From the NCBI RefSeq assembly GCF_024296925.1, contig NZ_CP101125.1, positions 436,501-500,500 on the forward strand: a stretch of 64,000 nucleotides of DNA, in the 5' to 3' direction. Numbering within the stretch: position 1 is the first letter of the stretch; each line of letters opens with the position of its first letter. Position numbers and translations under genes: made by a program. Under the pieces are notes generated by a model that had not been told where the DNA came from, ran no database searches, and saw only the letters and a list, made by a program, of their open reading frames with translations. Shown here in pieces: positions 8,733 through 19,600 of the stretch. This DNA is from Pseudomonas nunensis. Lineage in GTDB: Bacteria; Pseudomonadota; Gammaproteobacteria; Pseudomonadales; Pseudomonadaceae.

Positions 8733-8756
8733 TCTACTGTCAGTTATGACAGTAGA
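8733..8756. promoter_or_regulatory. Perfect palindromic operator candidate before the TcA operon
   Basis: TCTACTGTCA-gtta-TGACAGTAGA is a perfect 10-bp inverted repeat whose core CTGTCAGTTATGACAG (8737-8752) ends 93 bp before the ATG at 8845. TACTGT-N8-ACAGTA is the outer form of a LexA box; CTG-N10-CAG also fits LuxR-type boxes. A weak -10 (TACAAG) lies about 35 bp downstream, so the palindrome would sit over or just upstream of the -35 region. A hairpin role in RNA is possible but there is no T-run. Confidence 0.55.
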
Positions 8757-8844
8757 CGACTTCGGCCCTCTCGCGCAGATTGGCACTACAAGATGAATGC
8801 CCAGACTTCGGTTCGGGCGTTTATACCCATCAAGGAACCTGGTC

Positions 8845-11800
8845 ATGGCTGACTCCCGAAATCGTCCTATCCAGCAATTGTTTGAACAGGTCTTCAGTGA
8901 GGAGCAACGCGCCAGCCATGCCAGCCTGTCGGCTTACATCGAGCAGGGCGGATCGATCTTTCCTCTGGTAGAGCAGGGCGTGCACGGGCTGGTGCGCGAT
9001 TACGGATTGGGCCGTGAGGAGGCGCAGCAATTCTTGCGCCGGGCTAACAGCCTGGCCGTGTATGTGCGTCGCCAGTTTATCGAGCACAGTCTGACAGCCT
9101 CCGGGGAACATGCCGGCACACCGGCCAGCGGGCTATTGTCATTGGTTGAGGGGCCGAACTATGAGCGTTTGTTCACCCCCAACTTTGACCAATTGTGCCC
9201 GCCTGACGCTCTGGAGTCGGAAACGTCGCCCGTGGCGTATCTGGTGGAGCTGTTGCGCTGGATCCGTGACCGCATCGAACCGCTCGGCTCGGACCAAAAG
9301 TTGCGCTTGCATGATCGTCGCAAAGATCTGAAGCCGTTGCGCATCGATTTCAACGCGGTGCACCAATCGGTTTCCGCGGTGGACATCATCGTCTCGGTGC
9401 TGGAGACCTTCATCAAAGGCGAGAACGCTACGCCCGATCTGGAACTAGCCATGATCGAGGCCCGCTACCCTAATGGGCTGCCTTATTACCAGCACTGGGT
9501 CACGCTGGACGCGGTCGCGCGTCATCACGGTTTGTCGGTGGGTAACGTTACCCATCTGGTGGATGTGTCTTCTCCTTATTTCCTCCAGCCCCAGGCCTGG
9601 GCCAACGATGCAAAACGGGCCTTGGCCCACGCCTCGCGGTTGGGGCCTTATCAGCGGACTTTGTTGACTGAGCCTTTGGTGGTCTCGGCGGGGAGGGATG
9701 CCTTTTACCTGCGCAATTTCGGCGCAGGGGATGTGTCCTGGCAAAACCTCAATCAAGTGCTGTTTTTCGGTGAGCGTACCAAGCTTGATGCCCGGGGCGT
9801 CGAGGCGCTGCTGTCGGTGCGTGATTTCGCCCCGACCCGCTCGGCCAATGTCACGGTGTATCAGCCGCCATTGCCGACGGCAGAAAGCGATCGTTCTGGC
9901 TCGGTTTACCTCAATGGCGGCGCCTCTCCGGCGATCACCATTAATTACAGCGAGGCGGGCGGGGCGTTCCACCGCTTGAGCGCGGATCCGGCTAGCGCAT
10001 TTGCCCGTTATGACCGAATGAACCGCAAGCTGCGCCTGGATCAATGGCTGGAGCTACCCAGTGAACAGGTGGACGCGCTGCTGGTGGCGGCGATGACGGC
10101 CGAAAAGCGCGGCACCACAAACACATGGCAGATAACCGCTTCCACGGTCCATGCCCTGGGCCTGTTTCAGTCATTGCGCGAGCGCTACGGTTGCACCGCG
10201 CATGACTTCGCGGTGTTTATCGATGAAGTCGGGATCTACGGGCGGGGCGATGGGTTGTCGCAGTTCGACCAGGTGTTCAATAACCAGGGCGACTATCGCG
10301 AACCCCTGATGCTGGATAACGCAGAGTTCCCGATCGTCCCGGCGCCGGGGGCCACGGATCTGACGATCATCCGCCTATGCAGCGGCCTGGGCATCGACCT
10401 CAAGACCTACCAATACCTGGCCCTGGCGATTGCCCCGGCGCATAACCGCACCACCACGTTGCTGCGCAGCCCGGCGATCATTTCCGCGTTCTACCGGTTG
10501 GTGAAGTTGCCGCGCCTACTGGGCATCACACCGGTTGAGGGCGTGCTGATGCTGACCCTGTTGGGTGGCGAAAACTGGGTCAAGGGCCTGGCGGGCGTCC
10601 CGACGATCAAGGCGACCCCTGGCAGCGACACCGTTCCCGATGTGCTGAACCTCATTTATGCCTTGCATGCTTGCGTGGGCTGGTGCCGGGATCGCGAGTT
10701 GCCTGTGCTGTGGATGTTGCAACAGGTGTCACCACCGGCAGCGTTGGCAGTGGCCTCCGAGAAGGAACTCCAGTTGTTTGAGCAGGCGGGCAATCTGTTG
10801 CCCGCCGCGCTGCTCACTCAGAGCGCATTTTTGATGGTGGGTGTGCCGCCGCTGGTGGGGGCCGACTGGCTGGACTTGCTGACGATACTGATCGATACCT
10901 CCGGATTGTTGATGGGGTTTGCCGGCACTGATGCCGAGTACCTGACGTTCGCCCGCGAAGAACTGGATAAAGCGGTTCACGATGGTCTCGGTGAGGAAGA
11001 CGCCTCGGTGCGGGCGGTTATTGTGGAAAGGATGCTTACGGTTCTGTTGCTGGCCCGGGATGCCCAGGCGTCGGTGGTCAAGGAATGCCTGGCGGTTTAC
11101 ACAGGCCTTGATGCCGAGCGGGCATCCCAAGTGCTGATCTGGGCAAACAGTTCGGTCTACCAATTGCTGCGCCAAGTGCAAGAAAGGGTCGAGCGCGAGT
11201 TGGCGGGTACGTTGAGTAACGAACCGGATCCCGCGCTCACCTTGCTGGCTGATGTACGGCGACGCAGCAACGTCGTCTTGCAACTCGACCTGAGTGCCGC
11301 GCTGCTGCAGGACTATTTGCAATATGGCTACACGGCGTGGCTGGGCCAGGACGACCGGCAGGCTTTTTCGGTGCGCACCCTTTATTACCTGACGGCACTG
11401 ACCCGGGCCTTTGAACTCGGTGAGCAGCCGGCGGGGAAACTGCTGGACTACCTGCGCGAGGTCAACTCCCTGCCGGATCCGATTTCCGATGAAGCGCTGG
11501 GGCTCGCGCAGAAGGCGGCCTCGATCCGCCTCGCCGCGTTTTTCGACTGGAGCGTTGAGGAGGTGCGAGCGTGCGTCATGCATATCGACCCCGAAAAACG
11601 CCTGTTGAAAAACCTGACTCAACTGGACCTGTTGATGCGCATCCGGGTGCTGTCCCGGCACACCGGCATGGACGCCTTGACGATTTTCCGGGTGGGCAAT
11701 CTGCCATTGACGGTCAATGAGACGGTCAATAAAGAGGCGTACCGGCTCGCCGCTGAAAGTGCTTTGCTCAGCCTCACCGAAACCCGTGCTCCGATGGCGG

Positions 11801-12447
11801 CCTACAACGACGAGGTGCCCGAGCCCATCGTCATGCTGACCTGCACTGTGGATAAGACCGAGGTGGTTGCCAACAATCCGGACGACGAAATCATCTTTAC
11901 CGTAACGCTCACAGACCCTGGCGGCACGGTTGTGCCGCATGTGAATGTTTACTGGCAGGCTAGCCTCGGCACGATCGCAACGCAGGCGACCGACGAAAGA
12001 GGCCAGGTCAAGGCCGCGTATGCGGGCAAGGTCATGGGGACGGAGGCTCCGCTGTTCTGGCTGGACCTGATGGAGCCCGTGTATGCCCCGACCATCAACA
12101 TCATCGCCGACGTGAGAACCCTGACGATGCTGTCGGCGTCCATGTCGCTGGTACCGACGGATCCGGTTGCGACGGGCCGGGAAGTCGAGTGTTACGGCAC
12201 CCTGATGGATCAGTACAACAACCTTGGCAAAGATCAGTTGGTGCTCTGGTTTGTGGAACCGTTCAGCGGCACGACGGGTTCCGCGACCATCCGGCCGGCA
12301 CAGGGGCGCAGCAATCAGCAGGGCCTGACGCGGGCCTTTGTCTCCAGCGCCGACGGTGGGCGCTTCATCGTCAGGGTGCTCATCGAGAGTGCGGAGGTTT
12401 TCGTGGTGTTCGACCCCATCACATTTGCCCGTCCTGATGCCGAATGA
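8845..12447 (+). CDS. Tc toxin subunit A, N-terminal half (TcaA-like) with C-terminal Ig-like modules
   Basis: 1200 aa. The N-terminal part matches the helical shell of Tc (ABC) insecticidal toxin A subunits and the Salmonella virulence-plasmid 28.1-kDa protein family: SPVAYLVELLRWIRDR (about 128-143) and LHDRRKDLKPLRIDF (about 155-169) are the conserved landmarks. Helical shell sequence continues to about residue 980. The last 200 residues are two Ig-like modules; the first (about 1000-1080) is Big_1-like, with 'VTLTDPGGTVVPHVNVYW' and 'TDERGQVKAAY'. There is no signal peptide, as is usual for Tc proteins. The ATG at 8845 has AAGGA upstream. The next gene carries the rest of the A subunit 47 bp downstream. 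Photorhabdus TcaA/TcaB is the known precedent for this split. Confidence 0.82.
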   Translation: MADSRNRPIQQLFEQVFSEEQRASHASLSAYIEQGGSIFPLVEQGVHGLVRDYGLGREEAQQFLRRANSLAVYVRRQFIEHSLTASGEHAGTPASGLLSLVEGPNYERLFTPNFDQLCPPDALESETSPVAYLVELLRWIRDRIEPLGSDQKLRLHDRRKDLKPLRIDFNAVHQSVSAVDIIVSVLETFIKGENATPDLELAMIEARYPNGLPYYQHWVTLDAVARHHGLSVGNVTHLVDVSSPYFLQPQAWANDAKRALAHASRLGPYQRTLLTEPLVVSAGRDAFYLRNFGAGDVSWQNLNQVLFFGERTKLDARGVEALLSVRDFAPTRSANVTVYQPPLPTAESDRSGSVYLNGGASPAITINYSEAGGAFHRLSADPASAFARYDRMNRKLRLDQWLELPSEQVDALLVAAMTAEKRGTTNTWQITASTVHALGLFQSLRERYGCTAHDFAVFIDEVGIYGRGDGLSQFDQVFNNQGDYREPLMLDNAEFPIVPAPGATDLTIIRLCSGLGIDLKTYQYLALAIAPAHNRTTTLLRSPAIISAFYRLVKLPRLLGITPVEGVLMLTLLGGENWVKGLAGVPTIKATPGSDTVPDVLNLIYALHACVGWCRDRELPVLWMLQQVSPPAALAVASEKELQLFEQAGNLLPAALLTQSAFLMVGVPPLVGADWLDLLTILIDTSGLLMGFAGTDAEYLTFAREELDKAVHDGLGEEDASVRAVIVERMLTVLLLARDAQASVVKECLAVYTGLDAERASQVLIWANSSVYQLLRQVQERVERELAGTLSNEPDPALTLLADVRRRSNVVLQLDLSAALLQDYLQYGYTAWLGQDDRQAFSVRTLYYLTALTRAFELGEQPAGKLLDYLREVNSLPDPISDEALGLAQKAASIRLAAFFDWSVEEVRACVMHIDPEKRLLKNLTQLDLLMRIRVLSRHTGMDALTIFRVGNLPLTVNETVNKEAYRLAAESALLSLTETRAPMAAYNDEVPEPIVMLTCTVDKTEVVANNPDDEIIFTVTLTDPGGTVVPHVNVYWQASLGTIATQATDERGQVKAAYAGKVMGTEAPLFWLDLMEPVYAPTINIIADVRTLTMLSASMSLVPTDPVATGREVECYGTLMDQYNNLGKDQLVLWFVEPFSGTTGSATIRPAQGRSNQQGLTRAFVSSADGGRFIVRVLIESAEVFVVFDPITFARPDAE

Positions 12448-12494
12448 CACGGCTGGATGACGGTTTGCGCCCGACGGGCACAGGAGCAAGGAAC

Positions 12495-15400
12495 ATGGCA
12501 CAGCACAACATCGGCGGTCTGCTGGAAAAGCGTCGTTTGGCACTGGTTGAGTTCTGCATCGGACAAGTCGGCAAAACCGGCTTGGGCAAGTTCAACTTCC
12601 TGAGGACGCCGGGGGATCTGTTCGAATTCCTGCGCCTGGATCCGCTGGACAGTTTTACGGTGCAGAGTTCCCGGGTGGCCGAGGCAACCAGTTGCGCCCA
12701 ACAATTTATTCATGCGGCTTATCGCCAGCTGGAGCCGGGCTATGGTCAACAGCCGTTCACGCCCGAGCAACTGCAACGTTGGGAAGAGGGCCTGCAACTC
12801 TGGCAGCTGTACAACAACTATCCGGACTGGGCGGCGGTGACACAAATCGGGTTCTACCCGGAGGACTTCATCAACCCGTTTGTGCGTCAGCGCAAGACCG
12901 GCCTGTTCAAGGGGCTTGAAAACGATCTGAACCAGACGCGTCTCAACAGTGACTCAGTGCAACGGGCCTTGCAAAACTACCTGCAAGCCTTCGAACAAAC
13001 CTGCAACCTGGATGTGCTCAGCGGTTACATGGACGGGGCCACGCCCACCCGTGCCGATTATTACTTTATTGGCCGTCAGCGTGTGCCACCGTTCCAGTAC
13101 TTCTGGCGTAGGGCCGAGATTGAATTGGTGCCCGACTGTACCGCCATCAACCCGGTGGCGTGGGGGGAGTGGCAACCGGTGGAGATCGGCACGGGCGATG
13201 ATGTGCTGGACATTCGCCCTGTGTTTTGGGGCGGACGCCTGTGTGTGGTGTGGGCGCAGTGGCGTGACCGGATTGTCGAGGTGCTCGACGGCCAGTCAAT
13301 CGTACGCTTGCCCTACAAGCTTGAGATCAATCTGGCGTTCATGACCCAGAACGGCCAGTGGTCGGCACCGTTGAATCTGCATACCGGCGAGCCTTCGCAA
13401 GATTTGTCCGCCGAGTGCCGGTTGATTGCGACGGTAGCGGTCGATGGACGGCAGCCCAAAGGCACGTTGGGCGTGATGCTGGTGTGCGAAGCCCCTCATT
13501 CAGACGTTTACGTGACGCGCGACGCGCTGATGCGTCCCGTGCCGGGAGACGACGGCACCTGGCTGACATACCTGGCGCTTTATCGCTTCACCGATGCCTT
13601 GGCCGTGCAGCATCCACTGTTCGCGCAGAACCAGCCGACGGCCAGCGCCGAGGTCACTGCGGCTGGTTCAATGACGAGCTATTACGGTGTGCAGGTGTTG
13701 TATATCAGCGGCAGTGACACGAATCGGTTGGTGGTCAGAGGTGTGTGCAAGCCCACGTCGCTGGCCCCTGCGAATGCCACGTTCACGTTGACGTTGCTGA
13801 ACCCGTCTGGCGGCGATCCCAAGTCGGTCAACCTGAACGCTTCGAGTGCCGGCGGCTGGGTGACGCCTTGGATGCTGCTCGAACGGACGGCTGCGTTTGA
13901 CGCCAATCCACGGTTCACATTGGCCGGCACCCCGACCTACGGCACCACGACATTTACCTTGGAGATGAGCGGCCTTCCCTGGTTCGTACCAGCGGCCCTG
14001 GAAAAAAACACCGCCAACGCCGCGCAATTCATCGCCTTCAAACAGCCCGGCACTCTGGCCCATGCTCGCCTCAACTCCTTGTTCGGGCCTGAGCTGGTGC
14101 AGCGCGCGAATGTTTCGGTGGATGCCGTCCTTGACTGGGATACGCAGTTCCTGGCGGAACCTCCACCCGATTCCGCCGCCCTCGACGAACCGAACGGTGC
14201 CTACAGCGGGGCCAATGGTTTGTATTTCTGGGAGCTGTCCTTTCACCTGCCGCACCTGGTCGCCACACGCTTGCGTGCCGAGGATCGCTATCAGGAAGCG
14301 CAGAACTGGCTGCATTACCTGTTCGACCCGCGTGCCACGGCCGACGCGGTATCCAATCCGCCGCAAGTCACTGACAAACCGGCGTATTGGCGCTGTCGGC
14401 CGTTGGTCAGCGACGGCAACCTGGGTTGTGAAACCCAATTGCCGCTCGATCCGGATGCCATCGGCTACTCGGCGCCCCGGCACTTGCGGATTCTGGTGTT
14501 CGTCGAATACGTGAAAAACCTGATTGCCTGGGGCGACTGGTATTACCGTCAACTTACCCGGGACAGTCTGGTCGCGGCCAAGTTGTGCTATGTGCAGGCC
14601 GAATTTCTGATGGGCAAGGCACCAGTGGCGAGGACGGTCACGGACTGGGAAACACACACGGTCGAACAACTGCTGGCTTACAGCAGCACGCGTCCGGCGC
14701 TGGAGCAGTTCGAGAAAACCCTCGATATTTCCCTGGCCGATATTCCGCCTTCAGCGCCCGCAGCACCCTTGCTCGGTCTGCTGGCTAACCGGCCATTCAA
14801 AACGCCGATCAACGAGCCGTTGCTGGACCTGTTCGATCTGCCGGGTCGGCGTTTGAATACCTTGCGCAACAACCTGACCCTGGATGGCAAACCGCTGAAT
14901 ATCCCGCTGTTCAGCCCGCCGACCGATCCCAACCAATTATTGCGTGCCCTGGCGGCCGGTGGCGTCGGTGGACCACGACCGATGGGCGGACGCCTAGTGG
15001 TGGGCGCCTTTCATTGGCGTGTGACATTCGAGGTCGCGATACGCGCTGTGCAGGCATTGCAAGACTACGGCAGCCAAGTGCTACGCCTGCTTGAACAAAG
15101 GGACCGGGCTGAACAGGAGGAAATGCAACAGAACCATCTGGTGGAACTGGGGGATTACGCACGTACGGTTCAGCAGCAAGGCATCGCCCAGATGGAGGCG
15201 TCTATGACTGCGTTGCGCCAAAGCCGCGCCACGGTGCAGGAGCGCGCCGACACCTATGCCCGCTGGTATGAGGAAAACGTCAGCGCGGTGGAATACGAGG
15301 TCATGGAAAGCCTGCAGACGGCCAAACAACTGCACGTGGCGTCGACCGCACTTCAGACCGTGGGTGCGGCAATCGACGCCCTTCCGAACATTTTTGGCGT

Positions 15401-16604
15401 GGCCAATGGCGGCCACCGCCCTGGTTCCATTGCCTACGCCGTGGGTTATGGCCTGGAACTCGCCTCGGCAGCGGTGCAAATCGATGCCGACAAGCAAGCT
15501 GTCACCGAAAGCTATCGACTGCGCCGTCGCGAATGGGAACTGCAGCGTAACCAGGCCCGGGCGGAGACGCTGGCCATCGACGAACAGATTACCGCGCAGC
15601 AGATCGCGATCGATGCGGCCAGGTCGAGCCTCGATCAGACGCTGCGCGGTAATGCTCAAGCGCTGACGGTGTACAACTTCCTGAAAAAACGCGCGACCAA
15701 CGCGGAACTGTACGGCTGGCTGCTGGGCCAGCTCAAGGCCTTGCACTACCAGGCTTACGACGCGGTGGTCAGCCTTTGCCTGAGCGCCCAGGCCTCCCTG
15801 AGCGCTGAAACCGGAGATTACGATTCAACCCCGGCCATGCCCCAGGTGTGGCTCGACAACCGTTATGGATTGACGGCCGGTGAACACTTGCGCGAGTACC
15901 TGTTGCGCATGGAACGCACGCATTTACAAAGCCACGAGCGTCGTCTGGAACGGGTCAAGACCGTTTCCCTGCGGCGATTGTTCGACGACGCCAGCGATCC
16001 ACAACCGGTGCATGCCAACTGGACCGCGGCGCTGGCGAAGTTGCAAGACACCGGCGTCCTGGAGTTCAAGCTGACGCAGTTGCTGTTCGACCGCGAGCAT
16101 CCCGGCGACTACTGCCGGCTGATCAATTCCGTCGAGGTCGACCTGCCGGTGCTGCTCGGGCCTTACGAAGATGTACGTGCGACCTTGCAGCAGATTGGCA
16201 GCATGACCGCCACTAAAGCGTCGGCCCATTCAGCCGAGTACTTGCTTTGGCCTGAAGATGCGGTGGCGCCGGCCGATGTGCACTTCAACTTGCGCAGCGG
16301 GCAACAGATCGCATTGTCGGTGGGGATTGCCGACAACGGCATGACGGCCATCAAACCTGATGAAGGCTTGCTTAATCCGTTCGAAAACACAGGGGCAGTG
16401 TCGCGCTGGCAGCTGAATTTCCCCTGGCCGAAAAGAGAGTCGCAAATCGCGACGCTGAGCACTGTGACCGACGTCATTGTGCGTATCTGCTACAGCGCCA
16501 AGGGCGGCGAGCCGAGCTTCAGGCTCGCCGTGGAAAACCTCGTGAACATGGCTGAAACCCCCGAACTGAAACGTACAGGTAGAGGAGAAAGCGGTCATGC
16601 GTGA
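12495..16604 (+). CDS. Tc toxin subunit A, C-terminal half (TcaB-like): neuraminidase-like, pore and TcB-binding domains
   Basis: 1369 aa. A short ABC-toxin N-terminal region is followed by a neuraminidase-like domain starting near residue 170 (LDVLSGYMDGATPTRADYYF). Residues about 840-1100 are the long pore-forming helices, including LPNIFGVANGG (about 963) and AVGYGLELASAAVQIDAD, which align with the TcdA channel. The C-terminal part (about 1215-1355) with LLNPFENTG and TVTDVIVRICYSAKGG matches the TcB-binding end. In known Tc toxins this part pentamerises into a membrane-penetrating channel that injects the TcC toxin from the TcB-TcC cocoon. No TcB or TcC gene follows. The ATG at 12495 has AAGGA upstream; the stop overlaps the next gene by 8 bp. 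Confidence 0.87.
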   Translation: MAQHNIGGLLEKRRLALVEFCIGQVGKTGLGKFNFLRTPGDLFEFLRLDPLDSFTVQSSRVAEATSCAQQFIHAAYRQLEPGYGQQPFTPEQLQRWEEGLQLWQLYNNYPDWAAVTQIGFYPEDFINPFVRQRKTGLFKGLENDLNQTRLNSDSVQRALQNYLQAFEQTCNLDVLSGYMDGATPTRADYYFIGRQRVPPFQYFWRRAEIELVPDCTAINPVAWGEWQPVEIGTGDDVLDIRPVFWGGRLCVVWAQWRDRIVEVLDGQSIVRLPYKLEINLAFMTQNGQWSAPLNLHTGEPSQDLSAECRLIATVAVDGRQPKGTLGVMLVCEAPHSDVYVTRDALMRPVPGDDGTWLTYLALYRFTDALAVQHPLFAQNQPTASAEVTAAGSMTSYYGVQVLYISGSDTNRLVVRGVCKPTSLAPANATFTLTLLNPSGGDPKSVNLNASSAGGWVTPWMLLERTAAFDANPRFTLAGTPTYGTTTFTLEMSGLPWFVPAALEKNTANAAQFIAFKQPGTLAHARLNSLFGPELVQRANVSVDAVLDWDTQFLAEPPPDSAALDEPNGAYSGANGLYFWELSFHLPHLVATRLRAEDRYQEAQNWLHYLFDPRATADAVSNPPQVTDKPAYWRCRPLVSDGNLGCETQLPLDPDAIGYSAPRHLRILVFVEYVKNLIAWGDWYYRQLTRDSLVAAKLCYVQAEFLMGKAPVARTVTDWETHTVEQLLAYSSTRPALEQFEKTLDISLADIPPSAPAAPLLGLLANRPFKTPINEPLLDLFDLPGRRLNTLRNNLTLDGKPLNIPLFSPPTDPNQLLRALAAGGVGGPRPMGGRLVVGAFHWRVTFEVAIRAVQALQDYGSQVLRLLEQRDRAEQEEMQQNHLVELGDYARTVQQQGIAQMEASMTALRQSRATVQERADTYARWYEENVSAVEYEVMESLQTAKQLHVASTALQTVGAAIDALPNIFGVANGGHRPGSIAYAVGYGLELASAAVQIDADKQAVTESYRLRRREWELQRNQARAETLAIDEQITAQQIAIDAARSSLDQTLRGNAQALTVYNFLKKRATNAELYGWLLGQLKALHYQAYDAVVSLCLSAQASLSAETGDYDSTPAMPQVWLDNRYGLTAGEHLREYLLRMERTHLQSHERRLERVKTVSLRRLFDDASDPQPVHANWTAALAKLQDTGVLEFKLTQLLFDREHPGDYCRLINSVEVDLPVLLGPYEDVRATLQQIGSMTATKASAHSAEYLLWPEDAVAPADVHFNLRSGQQIALSVGIADNGMTAIKPDEGLLNPFENTGAVSRWQLNFPWPKRESQIATLSTVTDVIVRICYSAKGGEPSFRLAVENLVNMAETPELKRTGRGESGHA

Positions 16605-19600
16605 TCCCGTCGTTCAGGCCAATTTCAATCTGGTGGTCAATGGTGATTTCAGTCAGGCCACCGACAACTGGACCAAGCATCCGGCCAATACACGAGAGGT
16701 CAGCCTTGCCGAGGAAATGTATCAGGGGCAGATGACCCGTTTTCTCCGGGTCGGTAACGGCGCGTCGGTCAGTCAGGTGGTCAAGGTTCCCAAGGCACTG
16801 GGTGCCGAGGCCCGGTATGTGCTCAGCTTTCTGTGCGAGGTGCGGTACAGCGGGACCGGCCGGTTGTTGATCGAGATGGTCGACCAGCCCGAGAACAATC
16901 AGGAAGTCGCGTTGCGACTCGGCCAGGCGCGGCACGAGGAAGAGGACCGGGCGCGTCTGCTGGACGGGCAACCGCTGGCGTTTTTGCCGATCGTGTACGA
17001 AGTCCCGCTGGACCTGCCGCTGCAAAGCCAGGACTCGATTCGCTTGAGGGTTTACAGCCCGACGGGTGGAACCGGCAATGTGTCGGTGTGCATCACTCGA
17101 ATCCACCTGGCCCTGCATTTGCCACCGATGGTGCTGCAAACGCTGAAGCTGGATGAAGAGGTGTTGCCGGCGACCGGCGTGCTGCCGTTGTGCCTGGGGG
17201 CGCCCATCGTTTCGCCGCATCGTTTGGCGTTTGTGCCGGTGCCGGACCATCCATGGCTGGGCACCCAAGCGGCCTTGACCGTTGACGACAACCCCCGGGG
17301 CGTCATTCGTTCGGAGCCGGATTGGGGCGTGGATCATCCGCTGGAGTCAGCGTGGACGATGTATACACCATGGTTCGATGATGAAGGCCCGCATCTGTTC
17401 ACGATGCAATTGGTCAACCAGTACACCGCCGAGCCTTACCCGATCGCGGTGTCGCTGGGCCACCATCGTCTGGTGTTCCGTGAAGAGCTGGAGGCCGCTT
17501 ATTACCCGGTGCTGGAATACGGGCAAACCGTAAGCCTGGGGGTTCAGGTGGCGTCGTTCTATACCGGTCAGACACTCGACGGGCGCGCGGTGAGCTGGGC
17601 GGTGGTCGGGCAGGGCGTCCAAGGCGCGAGCCTGACGGATGAGGATGGCTGGGCGTACTTCGAGTATGTGCCGATGGCGGCGGGGGACTTCACCATCGAA
17701 GCGACGGTCGCCAGTCCCTATTACGCCAGCGGTAATGTTTCAACCACACTGCCGGTGCGAGTGTTGGCGACCGATCCGTGGAACACGTTGTTGTCCGTTG
17801 TCGAAGGTGTCGAGACACGCTGGAAGGAAAAGACCGGCTACCCCAATCGCGGCAGCGGTTATCCGCTCCAGGTGAGGCTGCCGGCCGACCATCTGTTGTC
17901 GGGTAGCGAGATGCATCTGTATTGGAGTGGCGATTCCGCCGAACAGTTAGGCGTCGCCGTCAACCCGGCGCTGGGATCGGCGGTGCCGGTCAATGGCCGC
18001 GACCTGCTCTGGACACTGACCAGTGAGGATCACCTCGACGGTCGTTTCGAACTGTGGATGGTTTGCTCGAAGCTGAAGTTGTCGTCGCCAAAAAAAACCA
18101 TGTCGCTGGCACGCAATCTGGTGCGCATTGGCGAGTGGCGTGAGGCCAACAAGTTTCCGGTGGTGGATGAAAACGAAAACGTGCTGCTGCGGATTCAGGC
18201 GGTGCATGTGCTGGTCAGCGGCGACGGCGACCCTGTGGTCAATGCCCTGGTCGACTGGATAACCCCCGAGGGTCCGATGCCGACCGTCACCACCGGGACC
18301 GGTGGTTGGGCCAGTTTGCAGTACACGCCCGGGAGCGACGGGGATCTGGTGGTCACCGCTCGTGTCCGTGCGCATGAAGAAGCCGTGGCGGTCGAGCATG
18401 CCTTCAATGTCAAAGCCCTGGCCTCCAGTCCATGGAAGAGTGAGGTCAGGATCCTGCTGGATAACGTCGAGGTCGATCGGGTGGTGCTGGGCCTGCTTTG
18501 CTGGCGTGGTCGTTCTCATCAACTGAGAATCGAGCCGTTGGCGGGCAGCACCTTGATCGGCCAGCCTGTCACCCTGAACTGGCGGGGTACGCCAACGGCC
18601 ATCGGGCTGGTGGCGAGCGACATCGGAACCCCCCGGACTCTGACCGCCACAGGCCTGGAGTGGACGTTGGCATCTTCGCTTCCAGCCAGTGTCAGCAGCC
18701 TGTTTGAGCTGACATTGAGCAGTACGCGGTTGGCCTCGGATCGGGATCTGTTTGGGCGTCTGATCGCAACCGATCTGGCTGAGGAGGCGAGCCTGATCTT
18801 GGATCAGGTCGCTGCGGCGCCTGGCGATCAGGCGCTCTATCCGTGCCTGGGGGCGGTGCATCGGTTCAGTCTTTTGCCCCATGCGCTGAGTCCGCTGGTG
18901 GGGCTTTCGACGACGCTGGCATGGACGGGAATGTCGCCCGAGCAATTGGGGGCGAGTGTCAATCCGCCGCTGGCGCAGTCGCAGGTGTTCGGCGACGGCG
19001 GCACGCGCTGGTCTTTGGACTTCACCGCCAGTGCGGCGCCGGGCATATTTGCCCTGGCACCGGAACTGCCGCAGTTGGGTCTGCGAGCGACCGCTAACGA
19101 GATGATCCTGGCACACAACAAAGTCAGGATTGAGGCGTGGCGTGAGACGGCGGTGGATCCGGTAGTAGGCCAGGAACCCGTCTGGATATGGATCCGGGCT
19201 TTTTCCCATTTCACCGACCGCGCGGTTGAACAGGTCAGCGTGAAATGGCTGGCGGGTGAGCAATCCACTGAGGTGAAAACCGACGCCGAAGGTTGGTCCG
19301 GTTTCGCCTTTGCGCCCACGGTCGCGCGGCAGCAGCCGATAGAGGCTGTGCTCGTCAGTCCTTACGACGGTTACGAAGACAAACGTTCGATGATGGTCAC
19401 CGTGCTTGCAAGCGATCCCTGGGAAGGGGTGACGGTCAGCTTTGACGGTCAGCCGCCAGTACCCTGGGGCAGGAAAACCAGTTTCCCGCGCCGCAAAGGT
19501 AATCACGAGCTTGAGGTCATGGCGGCCGACAGCAGTCCTTTGTTCGATCAGGATCTGGTGCTGGGGTTGACCGGCACCGGGCCGGCGGAACTGGGTATTC

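Noticed and set aside
10729..12543. 604-codon minus-strand frame inside the TcaA-like gene, considered as a separate toxin or immunity gene
   Set aside because: Rich in Arg, His and Gln with no recognisable domain; the plus-strand frame has clear TcA and Ig-like homology.
17947..19506. 519-codon minus-strand frame in the last Ig-repeat gene
   Set aside because: Shadow frame; the modules on the plus strand repeat in register across it.
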